DNA of 62,323 nucleotides from an uncultured Oscillospiraceae bacterium (GCA_934597345.1 CAKTRJ010000010.1:1-62323), one strand, 5' to 3'; counted from the stretch's first letter, positions 44,184 through 51,908 are shown. Notes: generated from the letters alone by a model not told the origin. A program made the numbers and translations.

Positions 44184-44807
44184 ATGGTAAATAGCAAAGA
44201 GGCTAGTTTTTCCTATCTGGAGACACTGAGCGACGAGCAGCTGTGCGCCGCCTGCCAGACGGGAAACCGCAATGCTGAGGAGATCTTGGCGGCGCGGTAT
44301 CACCGGTTGGTAAGAAGCGTCGCACGTCCCTATTTCCTTGCGGGAGGCGACAGTGAGGATCTGCTGCAGGAGGGCATGGTGGGCCTGATCAAGGCCATGC
44401 GGGAGTATGACCCGCAGCAGCCTGCATCGTTCTGTACGTTTGCCGAGGTCTGTATTCGCCGCCGTCTCTATACGGTGCTGAAATCAGCGTCCTCTGGAAA
44501 GCACCAGCCTCTGAACCAAGCAATTCCCCTGAATCCCTCATTCTTTGACGTCAGTCTCGCTTTTGCACAGGTCGACCCCGAGGTCCTGTTGATCGACAGG
44601 GAAAAAACCGCCGGTCTGCTGGAGTACACATGCAAACAGTTATCCGCCTTCGAAGCTGAGATTTTAGGGTACTATTTGGACGGTCTCACATGCCGAGAGA
44701 TCGCAGAAACTGTTGGCAAGCCGCCGAAATCGGTGGAAAATGCTGTGCAGCGCATCCGCCGCAAGATCGGGCGGCAACTTCAATCCGGCGATATCAGCAA
44801 AGGCTGA
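44184..44807 (+). CDS. RNA polymerase sigma-70 family factor, SigH-like
   Basis: A 207-residue sigma factor. Region 2 has LVRSVARPYFLAGGDSEDLLQEGMVGLIKAMREYDPQQPASFCTFAEVCIRRRL, close to the Spo0H/SigH group in PYFLxGxDxEDLxQEGMxGL. Region 4 is KQLSAFEAEILGYYLDGLTCREIAETVGKPPKSVENAVQRIRRKIG. It should direct polymerase to early-stationary or competence/sporulation-type promoters. The mRNA from the near promoter would have almost no leader. The only Shine-Dalgarno-like AAAGG (44168-44172) is itself inside the promoter spacer. The zinc-ribbon gene follows after 38 bases. Confidence 0.85.
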   Translation: MVNSKEASFSYLETLSDEQLCAACQTGNRNAEEILAARYHRLVRSVARPYFLAGGDSEDLLQEGMVGLIKAMREYDPQQPASFCTFAEVCIRRRLYTVLKSASSGKHQPLNQAIPLNPSFFDVSLAFAQVDPEVLLIDREKTAGLLEYTCKQLSAFEAEILGYYLDGLTCREIAETVGKPPKSVENAVQRIRRKIGRQLQSGDISKG

Positions 44808-44845
44808 ACGCAATATATTTCATTTCTCAAAGAGAGGGTAAAATC

Positions 44846-45124
44846 ATGTACGAAGACAAGACTTTAGTTTGCAAAGAGTGTGGCAAGGAATTCGTTTTCA
44901 CCGCCGGTGAGCAGGAGTTCTATGCTGAGCGCGGCTTCCAGAACGAGCCCCAGCGCTGCAAGTCCTGCCGCGACGCTCGCAAGAACGCTGCCCGCGGTCC
45001 CCGTGAGTATTTCACCGCTGTCTGTGCTGCCTGCGGCGGCGAGGCCAAGGTTCCCTTCGAACCCAAGTCTGATCGTCCCGTGTATTGCAGCGACTGCTTC
45101 GCCAAGATGCGTCAGAACGGCTGA
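44846..45124 (+). CDS. Zinc-ribbon protein
   Basis: A 92-residue protein with two zinc knuckle pairs in each half: CKECGKEF plus CKSCRDAR, and CAACGGEAKV plus CSDCFAKM. It contains FVFTAGEQEFYAERGFQNEPQRCK, the hallmark of small zinc-ribbon proteins common in Clostridia. It could bind nucleic acid or a protein. The ATG has GAGAGGG upstream. It lies behind the sigma gene and has a terminator of its own. Confidence 0.82.
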   Translation: MYEDKTLVCKECGKEFVFTAGEQEFYAERGFQNEPQRCKSCRDARKNAARGPREYFTAVCAACGGEAKVPFEPKSDRPVYCSDCFAKMRQNG

Positions 45125-45154
45125 TTCCTGAATCACACACATTTGCTTTGATAC

Positions 45155-45190
45155 AAAGCGCCGGCACACTTCCGTGTGTCGGCGCTTTTT
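45155..45190 (+). terminator. Terminator after the zinc-ribbon gene
   Basis: A 14-bp stem with one G-T pair at 45156-45169 and 45174-45187 with a TTCC loop, followed by TTTTT. Confidence 0.88.
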
Positions 45191-45225
45191 GCGTATATCG
45201 TATATAGAGGGATTGGGGAGTGGGG

Positions 45226-45870
45226 TCACTTGCTGACCGCGCCCTCCACGATCAACGTCATGTGGTCGGTGTACTTTTGCAGGGTCTGACACACCGCCTC
45301 GGCGTCGCCGGCAATGGTGCTGTCCAGCATCCGCTGGAAGGTGTCGGCCTCCGCGCCCCGCTTCTCGACACAGGAGGCATAAATGTACCGCAGCAGCGTC
45401 TGCTGTCCCTGAATGGCCAGCATGTGCTGATCCAGCCGCCGGTTGCCGCAATTGTGATAATAAGTCCCCAGAAATTCCTTAATGGCCATGACCTCATCGT
45501 GAGGGTTATCGGCGTGGACGTATTCCTCCAGCCGCTCCTTCAATTCGCTGACAATAACGTCCCGGTCGCCATTGACCATGGCCAGCCGGATGGCGGCACA
45601 GTGCAGCGTCATGGCCAGCTGCTGGATCTCCACCACATCGTGAGGCTCCAGCGAAATGATGTGGGCACCTACATTGTTTTCGTAGACCACCAGCCCCTCC
45701 TGCTGCAAACGGTTGATGGCCTCCCGGATGGGCGTACAGCTGACGCCGATCTGATTTTGCAGCTCGTTGACATTGAGCTTTGAGCCGAGGGGGAGCTTCA
45801 TCTGAATGATGGCTTCCCGCAGTCTTTCATAAACCATGTCCACCAAAGAGCGCTTCTTGATCGAGAGCAT
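45226..45870 (-). CDS. GntR-family regulator, FCD type
   Basis: A 214-residue regulator. The N-terminal winged HTH has VYERLREAIIQMKLPLGSKLNVNELQNQIGVSCTPIREAINRLQQEGLV. The C-terminal FCD helical domain (HDVVEIQQLAMTLHCAAIRLA ... CQTLQKYTDHM) binds a small acid and often a metal. The TTG four codons earlier lies in the ribosome binding site, so the ATG at 45870 with GGAGG 5 bases upstream is used. It is divergent from the B3/B4-domain gene at 46073, and both promoters carry the palindrome it most likely binds. Confidence 0.88.
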   Translation of the reverse strand: MLSIKKRSLVDMVYERLREAIIQMKLPLGSKLNVNELQNQIGVSCTPIREAINRLQQEGLVVYENNVGAHIISLEPHDVVEIQQLAMTLHCAAIRLAMVNGDRDVIVSELKERLEEYVHADNPHDEVMAIKEFLGTYYHNCGNRRLDQHMLAIQGQQTLLRYIYASCVEKRGAEADTFQRMLDSTIAGDAEAVCQTLQKYTDHMTLIVEGAVSK

Positions 45871-45890
45871 ACCTGCCTCCAAATATTGCT

Positions 45891-45937
45891 TCTTGCAAGA
45901 TATAAGTTATTATAGGCATTATCCACAAAAAAATCAA
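45891..45937 (-). promoter_or_regulatory. Promoter and operator of the FCD-GntR gene
   Basis: On the minus strand TTGATT (45937-45932) and TATAAT (45914-45909) are 17 bases apart. The palindrome TCTTGCAAGA at 45891-45900 lies just downstream of the expected start, as in autorepression. Confidence 0.75.
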
Positions 45938-45985
45938 GAGGAAATTTTGGCTTCACATAAAATAATAGAAATTTGATTTTGGGGG

Positions 45986-46027
45986 TTGCATAAATCAAAA
46001 ATCGTGCTATGATATCTTGCAAGATAT
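45986..46027 (+). promoter_or_regulatory. Promoter and operator of the B3/B4-domain gene
   Basis: TTGCAT (45986-45991) and TATGAT (46008-46013) are 16 bases apart. The perfect 16-bp palindrome ATATCTTGCAAGATAT covers 46012-46027, overlapping the -10 box and the start. It shares TCTTGCAAGA with the site before the GntR gene. Confidence 0.78.
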
Positions 46028-46072
46028 TAAATCCTGCTTTAAAGCAGTAAAACCAAAAAAGGAGGAGACGTT

Positions 46073-46786
46073 ATGTACTATCAGGTGTCAAAAGAATTTT
46101 TCGAGAAGCTGCCCAACGCCTATTTCGGCGCGGTGGCCGTCCGGGGACTGGACAACACCCGCGAGATCCCGGAGTTGGAGCAGATGCTGGCGGAGAATGT
46201 GGCCGCCTGTGAAGCGTATTTTACCGGAAAAAAGCCTAAGGAGACAGAGGACATCGTGCCTTACCGCACCGCCTTTACCGCGCTGGGCATCAACCCCAAT
46301 AAGTTCATGTGCTCCATCGAGGCGCTGCTGACCCGCATCGCCAAGGGCAAGGGCTTCCCCCATATCAACGCCGCCGTGGATCTGGGCAACGCCGTGTCCA
46401 TCAAGCACCGTCTGCCCATGGGCGCCCACGATCTGGACACCATTGACGAGGGCCTGGATGTCCGTCTGGCCGGGGAAGGGGACACCTTCATTCCCTTCGG
46501 CAGCACCGAGGAGGAGACTCCCGACGCGGGCGAGGCGGTCTACGCCTCCGGCAAGGAGATCCGTACCCGCCGCTGGACATGGCGTCAGTCGGAGCGGGGC
46601 AAGATCACCGAGGAGACCAAGGCCATCCTGTTTCCCATCGACGGCTTCTCCGACGTGAATCAGGAGGAGGTTCACAAGGCCGCCGACGAGCTGATCGACC
46701 TGCTGCACCGCTATTTTGGCGACAGCATCCAGATCGAGGTAGGCTACGTCAGCAAGGAGCAGCCCCGTTTCGAGTTCTTCAAGTAA
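46073..46786 (+). CDS. B3/B4 tRNA-binding-domain protein
   Basis: A 237-residue protein with a B3/B4 domain as in the phenylalanyl-tRNA synthetase beta chain: YRTAFTALGINPNKFMCSIEALLTRIAKGKGFPHINAAVDLGNAVSIKHRLPMGAHDLD. It has no synthetase core. Stand-alone proteins of this kind are thought to edit aminoacylation or act on amino acids, but a function is not established. GGAGGAGA precedes the ATG. It stands alone behind a GntR-type operator, which points to control by a small acid or amino acid metabolite. Confidence 0.8.
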   Translation: MYYQVSKEFFEKLPNAYFGAVAVRGLDNTREIPELEQMLAENVAACEAYFTGKKPKETEDIVPYRTAFTALGINPNKFMCSIEALLTRIAKGKGFPHINAAVDLGNAVSIKHRLPMGAHDLDTIDEGLDVRLAGEGDTFIPFGSTEEETPDAGEAVYASGKEIRTRRWTWRQSERGKITEETKAILFPIDGFSDVNQEEVHKAADELIDLLHRYFGDSIQIEVGYVSKEQPRFEFFK

Positions 46787-46791
46787 GAGCA

Positions 46792-46840
46792 GCATAAAAA
46801 GAAACACCTTTCGCCGGACGAAAGGTGTTTCTTTTTATGC
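46792..46840. terminator. Bidirectional terminator between B3/B4 gene and selD
   Basis: A perfect 22-bp stem at 46792-46813 and 46819-46840 with a 5-base loop. Both arms have T-runs in their own direction. It is between two convergent genes. Confidence 0.92.
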
Positions 46841-46846
46841 GTTTTG

Positions 46847-47884
46847 TTACTCCAGAATGATCCAGTTTTCCTCACGCTCCGTCACATAGCCCACGGCAGC
46901 GGCGTTGGGGATGGCGTCTTGCAGCTCTTTCAAGCAGGCGTCCGCATCGGCGGCATCCACCGCCATCAGCAGGCCGCCGCTGGTCTGGGGATCGTACAGC
47001 AGATCCTGCATGGTGCGGCTGACGCCATTGCGGACGGTGACGCCCGCCTCGGCATAGTCACGGTTCCGGTAGGCCCCGGCAGGGAGGAAGCCCATATCCG
47101 CCAGCTCCCACGCCTCCGGGTGGAAGGGAACGCTCCGGCTCTGGATGTGTACTGTGCAATTGCTGCCCTGTGCCATCTCGAAGCTGTGGCCCAGCAGGGC
47201 GAAGCCCGTCACATCGGTGCAGCTGTGGACGCGGTATTTCACCATGATGTCCCGGGCCGCCTTGTTCAGCGTGGCCATCTGGCGGTAGATGCGGTCCATC
47301 ACGCCGCTGTCCACCAGTCCCGCTTTGGCGGCGGTGGTCAGTACGCCCACGCCCAGCGGCTTGGTCAAAATCAGCACGTCGCCGGGCTTCGCGCCGCTGT
47401 TGGTCAGGATGCGGCCGGGATGCACGAAACCGGACACCGCCAGACCGTAGATCGGTTCCGCGCCGTGAATGGTGTGGCCGCCGGTGATGATGACGCCAGC
47501 CTCATAGGCCTTGTCATAGCCGCCCCGCAGCAGCTCCTGCACCATATCGGCGGTCATGGCCTCGGGGATGCACATGATGTTCAGCGCCAGCTTCGGCTCG
47601 CCGCCCATGGCGTATACGTCGCTGATGGCATTGGCCGCGGCGATCTGCCCATACAGGAAGGGATCGTCCACGATAGGCGGGAAGAAATCCGTGGTCTGCA
47701 CCAGCGCCGTATTCTCGTCCAGATAGTACACGCTGGCGTCGTCGGATTTGTCAAAGCCCACCAGCAGCCGAGAGTCGCTGTGGGTGCGGAAGCCCTCCAG
47801 CAACTGCACCAGCGTTCCCGCGCCCACCTTCGCGCCGCATCCGGCGCAGGAGGCCAGCTTTGTCAATTTTACTTCTGTTTCCAT
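46847..47884 (-). CDS. selD: Selenide, water dikinase SelD
   Basis: A 345-residue enzyme that makes selenophosphate from selenide and ATP. The active-site loop is LASCAGCGAKVG: C16 takes the position of the catalytic Cys/Sec, K19 follows, and the second cysteine of the common GCGCK motif is Ala here. An extra C13 lies upstream. The AIR-synthase fold has DFFPPIVDDPFLYGQIAAANAISDVYAMGG, GGHTIHGAEPIYGLAVSG and DVTGFALLGH. No in-frame TGA, so it is a cysteine form. The ATG is 2 bases after the DUF3343 stop. It ends the selenium operon. Confidence 0.94.
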   Translation of the reverse strand: METEVKLTKLASCAGCGAKVGAGTLVQLLEGFRTHSDSRLLVGFDKSDDASVYYLDENTALVQTTDFFPPIVDDPFLYGQIAAANAISDVYAMGGEPKLALNIMCIPEAMTADMVQELLRGGYDKAYEAGVIITGGHTIHGAEPIYGLAVSGFVHPGRILTNSGAKPGDVLILTKPLGVGVLTTAAKAGLVDSGVMDRIYRQMATLNKAARDIMVKYRVHSCTDVTGFALLGHSFEMAQGSNCTVHIQSRSVPFHPEAWELADMGFLPAGAYRNRDYAEAGVTVRNGVSRTMQDLLYDPQTSGGLLMAVDAADADACLKELQDAIPNAAAVGYVTEREENWIILE

Positions 47885-47886
47885 GG

Positions 47887-48138
47887 TCAGCCCTCCGCTT
47901 CATCCGTGTGATACACGGTGGTGTATCCTGTGCCGTCCCACGCGGCCACCTGCTCGATCTCCTCAAGTCCGGCGGCGGCCGGGGAGAGGTAATCCTCCTC
48001 ACACCGGACGCAGGTGCCACAGCTGCTGCTCAGGTCTCTCGGCACCGGCATCATGCGGCAGGAGATGCCTCGTTCACCGCACAGCTGCTTATACCGCACC
48101 GCACCGAAGTGGGAGAAAAAGGTCACAATGTACGTCAC
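47887..48138 (-). CDS. DUF3343 protein, putative Se/S carrier (selenium-cluster copy)
   Basis: An 83-residue protein starting VTYIVTFFSHFGAVRYKQLCGERGI, with a Cys-rich end of the core, SSSCGTCVRCEEDY. Its start is a GTG that overlaps the yedF stop (GTGA). Related DUF3343 proteins lie with YedF and SelD and are proposed to carry selenium or sulfur as a per-selenide. The adjacent genes selD, yedF and yedE agree with that. It differs from the copy at 22887, which has a single cysteine. Confidence 0.8.
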   Translation of the reverse strand: MTYIVTFFSHFGAVRYKQLCGERGISCRMMPVPRDLSSSCGTCVRCEEDYLSPAAAGLEEIEQVAAWDGTGYTTVYHTDEAEG

Positions 48139-48341
48139 TTGGTAAAGGTCAGCGTCCACTCGCCATCCTTTTCATCTACGGCCACCTGATAGCCCTGATG
48201 CTGGGCGTAGCGGGTGGTGTTTTCGCGGGAGGCGTGGTTGTCCACGATGATCTGATATGCGTTTTCCTTGCTCTCCATGGCGCTGCGCAGCAGCACCACG
48301 GGTTCGGGGCAGGAAAGACCCCGTGCGTCGATGATTTTCAA
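48135..48341 (-). CDS. yedF: TusA-like YedF selenium-metabolism sulfurtransferase
   Basis: A 68-residue TusA-family protein, with the persulfide/perselenide cysteine in DARGLSCPEPVVLLRSAM (CPxP). It should relay Se or S in a chain from transporter or desulfurase to SelD. The start is a TTG with AAGGAGATA upstream; no ATG is in range. It corresponds to the N-terminal half of longer YedF fusions. It overlaps the DUF3343 gene. Confidence 0.88.
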   Translation of the reverse strand: MKIIDARGLSCPEPVVLLRSAMESKENAYQIIVDNHASRENTTRYAQHQGYQVAVDEKDGEWTLTFTK

Positions 48342-48353
48342 TTTGGTATCTCC

Positions 48354-49436
48354 TTATTTCTTCTTGAAGGTGTTCAGGCAGGCGATCACCGCCACCACGG
48401 CGATGCCCAGCAGTACGGCGACCTTACCGGCAGCGGTGGGGCCGTCGGCACTGGAGGCCAGACCGAAGTTGTGGCAGAAGGCCGCGCCCACGATCAGGCC
48501 CAGCACGGTCACGGCACTGTCGGAGTTGCCCTCGCCGGACATGACCAGCTGGCGCAGCGGGCAGCCGCCCAGCAGCACGCAGCTGAAGCCCACCAGCAGC
48601 ATGCCCAGGCAGTTCCACAGACCGTCGGTGTGGGCGATAGGCTGGCCCTCGAAGCCCAGATGGAAGAAGGTGGCCTCGCCCACGCCGTTGAGGATCAGGT
48701 TGCAGACCAGTGCGCTGACCAGAATAGCGCCGAAGCCCATCAGCAGCTTGGGCTCGCGGAACAGCACGATATCACGGATGCCGCCCACCATGCACAGGCG
48801 GGTACGCTGGGCCAATGCGCCCACGATGAGACCGGCGATCAGGCTGATGGCCACCGCGGCATGCTTGGCGCCGGGGCCGCCGCCCGCTTCGGTGAAGAAG
48901 ATGAAGGCGGGAGCCGCCACCAGCAGGATAAATACCACCACCTGAATGGCGGGGAAGATCACGCCGTCCAGCTTCGTCTGGGTATAGGTGCGCTTCAGGG
49001 AATAGCCCCGCTTCAGGAAGAACACACCGGCCAGGATGCCCAGCGCAAAGCCCAGCAGGCCCAGCAGGGCGTTCAGGTCGCCGCCCGCCAGACGCAGGAT
49101 CATGCGGAAGGGGCAGCCCAGGAACATCAGGCAGCCCACCATCACAAAGAAGCCCAGCACAAAGCGGGTGACGGGTGCGCTGCCGCCCTTGGTGGAGAAC
49201 TCCTTTTTACACAGGGCCACGATGAAGCTGCCCAGCACCAGACCGATGATCTCCGGCCGGATGTACTGCACAGCGGCGGCACGGTGCAGGCCCAGACCAC
49301 CGGCAGTATCCCGCAGGAAGCAGGCGATGCAGAAGCCCATGTTGGAGGGATTGCCGAAAAAGACCAGCAGCGAGGCAATGACGCCGATGATCAGTCCGGC
49401 GATGACGATTTGGATTCGTTCGCGTTTGACATTCAT
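48354..49436 (-). CDS. yedE: YeeE/YedE-family putative selenium transporter
   Basis: A 360-residue membrane protein with about nine to ten hydrophobic segments and the YeeE/YedE core: GNPSNMGFCIACFLRD, GCLMFLGCPFRMILRLAGGD, RTRLCMVGGIRD and GCPLRQLVMSGEGNSDSA. The conserved cysteines (in GFCIAC, FLGCPFR and GGCPLR) fit handling of thiosulfate-like or selenium species. This subgroup is associated with SelD and YedF. It is 12 bases before yedF and first in the selenium operon. Confidence 0.9.
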   Translation of the reverse strand: MNVKRERIQIVIAGLIIGVIASLLVFFGNPSNMGFCIACFLRDTAGGLGLHRAAAVQYIRPEIIGLVLGSFIVALCKKEFSTKGGSAPVTRFVLGFFVMVGCLMFLGCPFRMILRLAGGDLNALLGLLGFALGILAGVFFLKRGYSLKRTYTQTKLDGVIFPAIQVVVFILLVAAPAFIFFTEAGGGPGAKHAAVAISLIAGLIVGALAQRTRLCMVGGIRDIVLFREPKLLMGFGAILVSALVCNLILNGVGEATFFHLGFEGQPIAHTDGLWNCLGMLLVGFSCVLLGGCPLRQLVMSGEGNSDSAVTVLGLIVGAAFCHNFGLASSADGPTAAGKVAVLLGIAVVAVIACLNTFKKK

Positions 49437-49470
49437 GTTGGATCTTTCTCCTCTTTATAGTACTTATCAT

Positions 49471-49517
49471 ACCATACCACCATAGGCGACGGAATGTCCA
49501 ATATCAATTATAGATAT
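49471..49517 (-). promoter_or_regulatory. Promoter of the yedE-selD operon with a LysR-type site
   Basis: On the minus strand TGGACA (49500-49495) and TATGGT (49476-49471) are 18 bases apart. An interrupted palindrome ATATC-N7-GATAT at 49501-49517 touches the -35 box from upstream, a usual place for a LysR activator site. The LysR gene of this locus at 50748 is the natural candidate. Confidence 0.65.
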
Positions 49518-49593
49518 ATCCTCTGAAAAGATTTGCTTTTCCAATAAATATATGGTAAGCTGATAAAAAATAAGGAAATAGGAGGGCGGGAAT

Positions 49594-50757
49594 GTGGAGC
49601 GAATCTATCTGGACAATGCCAGCACCAGCTTTCCCAAAGTGCCCGGCGTGGCGGAGGCGGTGTATCATTATATCAGCGACTGCGGCTGCAACATCAACCG
49701 CGGCGGCTATGACGAAGCCTATCAGGCGGAGGAGACGGTGCTGCACACCCGCCAGCTGCTGACAGAGCTGTTCCACGGTCCAGACTGCCGGAACGTGGTA
49801 TTTACCCGCAATATCACCGAAAGCCTGAACGTCCTGCTGAAGGGCTTTCTGAAGCCCGGAGACCATGTGCTGGTCTCCGCCATGGAGCACAATGCCGTCA
49901 TGCGGCCCTTGACCCAGCTGCAAAGCCAAGGCGTGTCCTTTGACCGCATCCCCTGCGCGCCAGACGGTACGCTGGACACCGCCGCCATGGAGGGCCTGCT
50001 GCGGCCCAACACCCGTGCCGTGGTGATGCTCCACGCCAGCAACGTCTGCGGCACGGTGCTGCCCGCCGGAGAGGCGGGGGCCTTCTGCCGTGCCCACGGC
50101 CTGAAATTCCTGCTGGACACCGCCCAGACGGCGGGCGTGCTGCCCATCGACATGGAGGCCATGCACATCGACGCGCTGGCCTTTACCGGCCATAAAGGGC
50201 TGCTTGGCCCCCAGGGCGTAGGCGGGTTTATCCTCCGGCCGGACATGGTGCCGCTGGTGGAGCCGCTGATCGCCGGCGGCACCGGCAGCGTCAGCCATGA
50301 GGAGCGTATGCCGTCCTTCATGCCCGATAAGTTTGAGGCGGGCACCATGAATCTGCCGGGGATCATGGGTCTCCACGAGGCCCTCTGCTGGCTGAAAGGG
50401 GAGACCATCGACGCCGTCCGCGCCCACGAGCTGGCGCTGACGGAGCAATTCCTCGACGGTGCGTTGTCGATCCCGAACCTGCGGGTGGTAGGCCGCCGCG
50501 ACGTGACGGGCCGGGTAGGCGTGGTGTCCGTGGCGCCGGAAAATGCCGATCCGGCGCTGGTGGCCGACGCCCTGGGACAGGAACACGGCATCATGGTGCG
50601 TGTGGGTCTCCACTGCGCGCCCAATGCCCACAGGACGCTGGGGACTTACCCCACCGGCACCATCCGCTTTTCCTTCGGCTGGCACAATACGCCCCAGCAG
50701 GTGGACACGGCCTTGAGCGCTTTGCGTGAGCTGTGCGGGAGGGCCGTATGGAACTGA
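49594..50757 (+). CDS. Class V aminotransferase, cysteine desulfurase family (selenium-cluster copy)
   Basis: A 387-residue PLP enzyme like the gene at 23135. K201 in FTGHKGLLGPQGVG binds PLP and C341 in VRVGLHCAPNAHRTLGT is in the place of the catalytic cysteine. It should release Se or S from selenocysteine or cysteine. The start is a GTG with AGGAGGG upstream. It is divergent from the yedE-selD operon and overlaps the LysR gene by 10 bases. The two copies in one window suggest separate partners. Confidence 0.85.
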   Translation: MERIYLDNASTSFPKVPGVAEAVYHYISDCGCNINRGGYDEAYQAEETVLHTRQLLTELFHGPDCRNVVFTRNITESLNVLLKGFLKPGDHVLVSAMEHNAVMRPLTQLQSQGVSFDRIPCAPDGTLDTAAMEGLLRPNTRAVVMLHASNVCGTVLPAGEAGAFCRAHGLKFLLDTAQTAGVLPIDMEAMHIDALAFTGHKGLLGPQGVGGFILRPDMVPLVEPLIAGGTGSVSHEERMPSFMPDKFEAGTMNLPGIMGLHEALCWLKGETIDAVRAHELALTEQFLDGALSIPNLRVVGRRDVTGRVGVVSVAPENADPALVADALGQEHGIMVRVGLHCAPNAHRTLGTYPTGTIRFSFGWHNTPQQVDTALSALRELCGRAVWN

Positions 50758-51644
50758 AGCAATTGCAGTCATTCTGCGCCGTTGTAAAGTATAGAAGCTT
50801 CACAAAGGCGGCGGAGAAATTATACCTGTCACAGCCCACCATCAGCACCCATGTGCGGCAGCTGGAGGAGGAATTTCAGACCAGTCTCATCATCCGCACC
50901 ACCAAATCCGTGGAGGTGACGCCACGCGGGCAGGAGCTGTACGAATGCGCCTGCAACATCGTGAACCTGAGGGACAATCTCATGCGAAGCTGGAGCGACG
51001 AGGACGAGAAGATGATCCGCATCGGCGCGTCCACCATCCCCTCGGCCTACATCCTGCCGGAGATTTTGCCCGCTTTTCGCGCCATACGCCCCGCATCCCA
51101 GTTCCATGTGTTCCAGAGCGACAGCCAGGGCATCGTGGACGGCCTGCTGTGCGGCACTTTCGACGTGGGCCTGATCGGCGCGGACATGCATGAGGAGACG
51201 CTGGAGCTGACGCCCTTTTATGAGGATCGCATGGTACTGATCGCGCCGGTCAATGAGCATTTCCGGGCGTTTGCCGCCAAAGGCGGCATGACGCTTCCGG
51301 AGATCTGCCGCGAGCCCATGCTGCTGCGGGAAAAGGGCAGCGGCAGCAAGAAATGCGTGTCCACCTACTTCGAGCGGATGGGCGTGGACGAAAGCGACCT
51401 GACCATCACGGCCCGGCTCAACGATCAGGAGTCCATCAAGAATCTGGTGGCCGGTGGACTGGGCATCTCCATTATCTCGGAAAAGGCGGCAGAGGACGTG
51501 GTGAAGGCCGGACGGCTGATGACCTTCCCGCTGCCGGAGGCCGGTGTGCGGCGCTCTCTGTTCGTCGCCTGCCGCCGCGGTGCGCCCATGAGCGGCCAGA
51601 CCCATCAGTTTGTCAATTTCGTCAAGCATTTTTATGAAAACTGA
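50748..51644 (+). CDS. LysR-family regulator of the selenium cluster
   Basis: A 298-residue LysR-type regulator. The HTH is MELKQLQSFCAVVKYRSFTKAAEKLYLSQPTISTHVRQLEEEFQTSLIIR, followed by a substrate-binding domain with SDSQGIVDGLLCGTFDVGLIGADM. Selenium-metabolism-linked LysR regulators of this form occur next to yedE and yedF. The start ATG lies within the end of the aminotransferase gene (10-base overlap). The palindrome at 49501-49517 may be its site. Confidence 0.88.
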   Translation: MELKQLQSFCAVVKYRSFTKAAEKLYLSQPTISTHVRQLEEEFQTSLIIRTTKSVEVTPRGQELYECACNIVNLRDNLMRSWSDEDEKMIRIGASTIPSAYILPEILPAFRAIRPASQFHVFQSDSQGIVDGLLCGTFDVGLIGADMHEETLELTPFYEDRMVLIAPVNEHFRAFAAKGGMTLPEICREPMLLREKGSGSKKCVSTYFERMGVDESDLTITARLNDQESIKNLVAGGLGISIISEKAAEDVVKAGRLMTFPLPEAGVRRSLFVACRRGAPMSGQTHQFVNFVKHFYEN

Positions 51645-51677
51645 CGGCGGACGCATGAGAAATTTCCGCGACTTTGA

Positions 51678-51706
51678 TTGACAAGCGCACGGCGGTGTGA
51701 TATAAC
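51678..51706 (+). promoter_or_regulatory. Promoter of the SCIFF peptide gene
   Basis: TTGACA at 51678-51683 and TATAAC at 51701-51706 are 17 bases apart. The leader is about 30 bases and has GGGAGGA before the ATG. Confidence 0.82.
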
Positions 51707-51739
51707 TTTATAAGATAATCACATGGGAGGACATTCATC

Positions 51740-51889
51740 ATGAAGCACATCAATACCATCGAGACTCGTGACCTTTGCGAGAGCGCCAAGAACGGCGGCT
51801 GCGGCGAGTGCCAGACTTCCTGCCAGTCTGCCTGCAAGACCAGCTGCGGTATTGCCAATCAGGCCTGCGAAAACAAGGAGACCAAGTAA
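51740..51889 (+). CDS. SCIFF ranthipeptide precursor
   Basis: A 49-residue peptide of the SCIFF (six cysteines in forty-five) family. It is substrate of the radical SAM maturase at 51973, which forms Cys-to-residue thioether links. It begins MKHINTIETRDLCESAKNGG and carries the conserved core CGECQTSCQSACKTSC followed by GIANQAC. The six canonical cysteines are C21, C24, C28, C32, C36 and C43; a seventh, C13, is in the leader and not usual in the family consensus I know. It is preceded by GGGAGGA. Its exported or signalling role is not known. Confidence 0.95.
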   Translation: MKHINTIETRDLCESAKNGGCGECQTSCQSACKTSCGIANQACENKETK

Positions 51890-51908
51890 ACGGGTACTTG
51901 AAACTATG

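Noticed and set aside
46847..47884. Possible selenocysteine codon (TGA) in selD
   Set aside because: The frame is continuous and the active-site position is a cysteine codon. No SECIS-like hairpin was seen.
46844..47911. A 355-codon open frame opposite selD
   Set aside because: Shadow of selD; no ribosome binding site and no recognisable motif.
47748..49460. A 570-codon open frame on the plus strand opposite selD, yedF and yedE
   Set aside because: It overlaps three well-supported minus-strand genes across their boundaries and has low-complexity Gln/His/Ala content, typical of a shadow frame.
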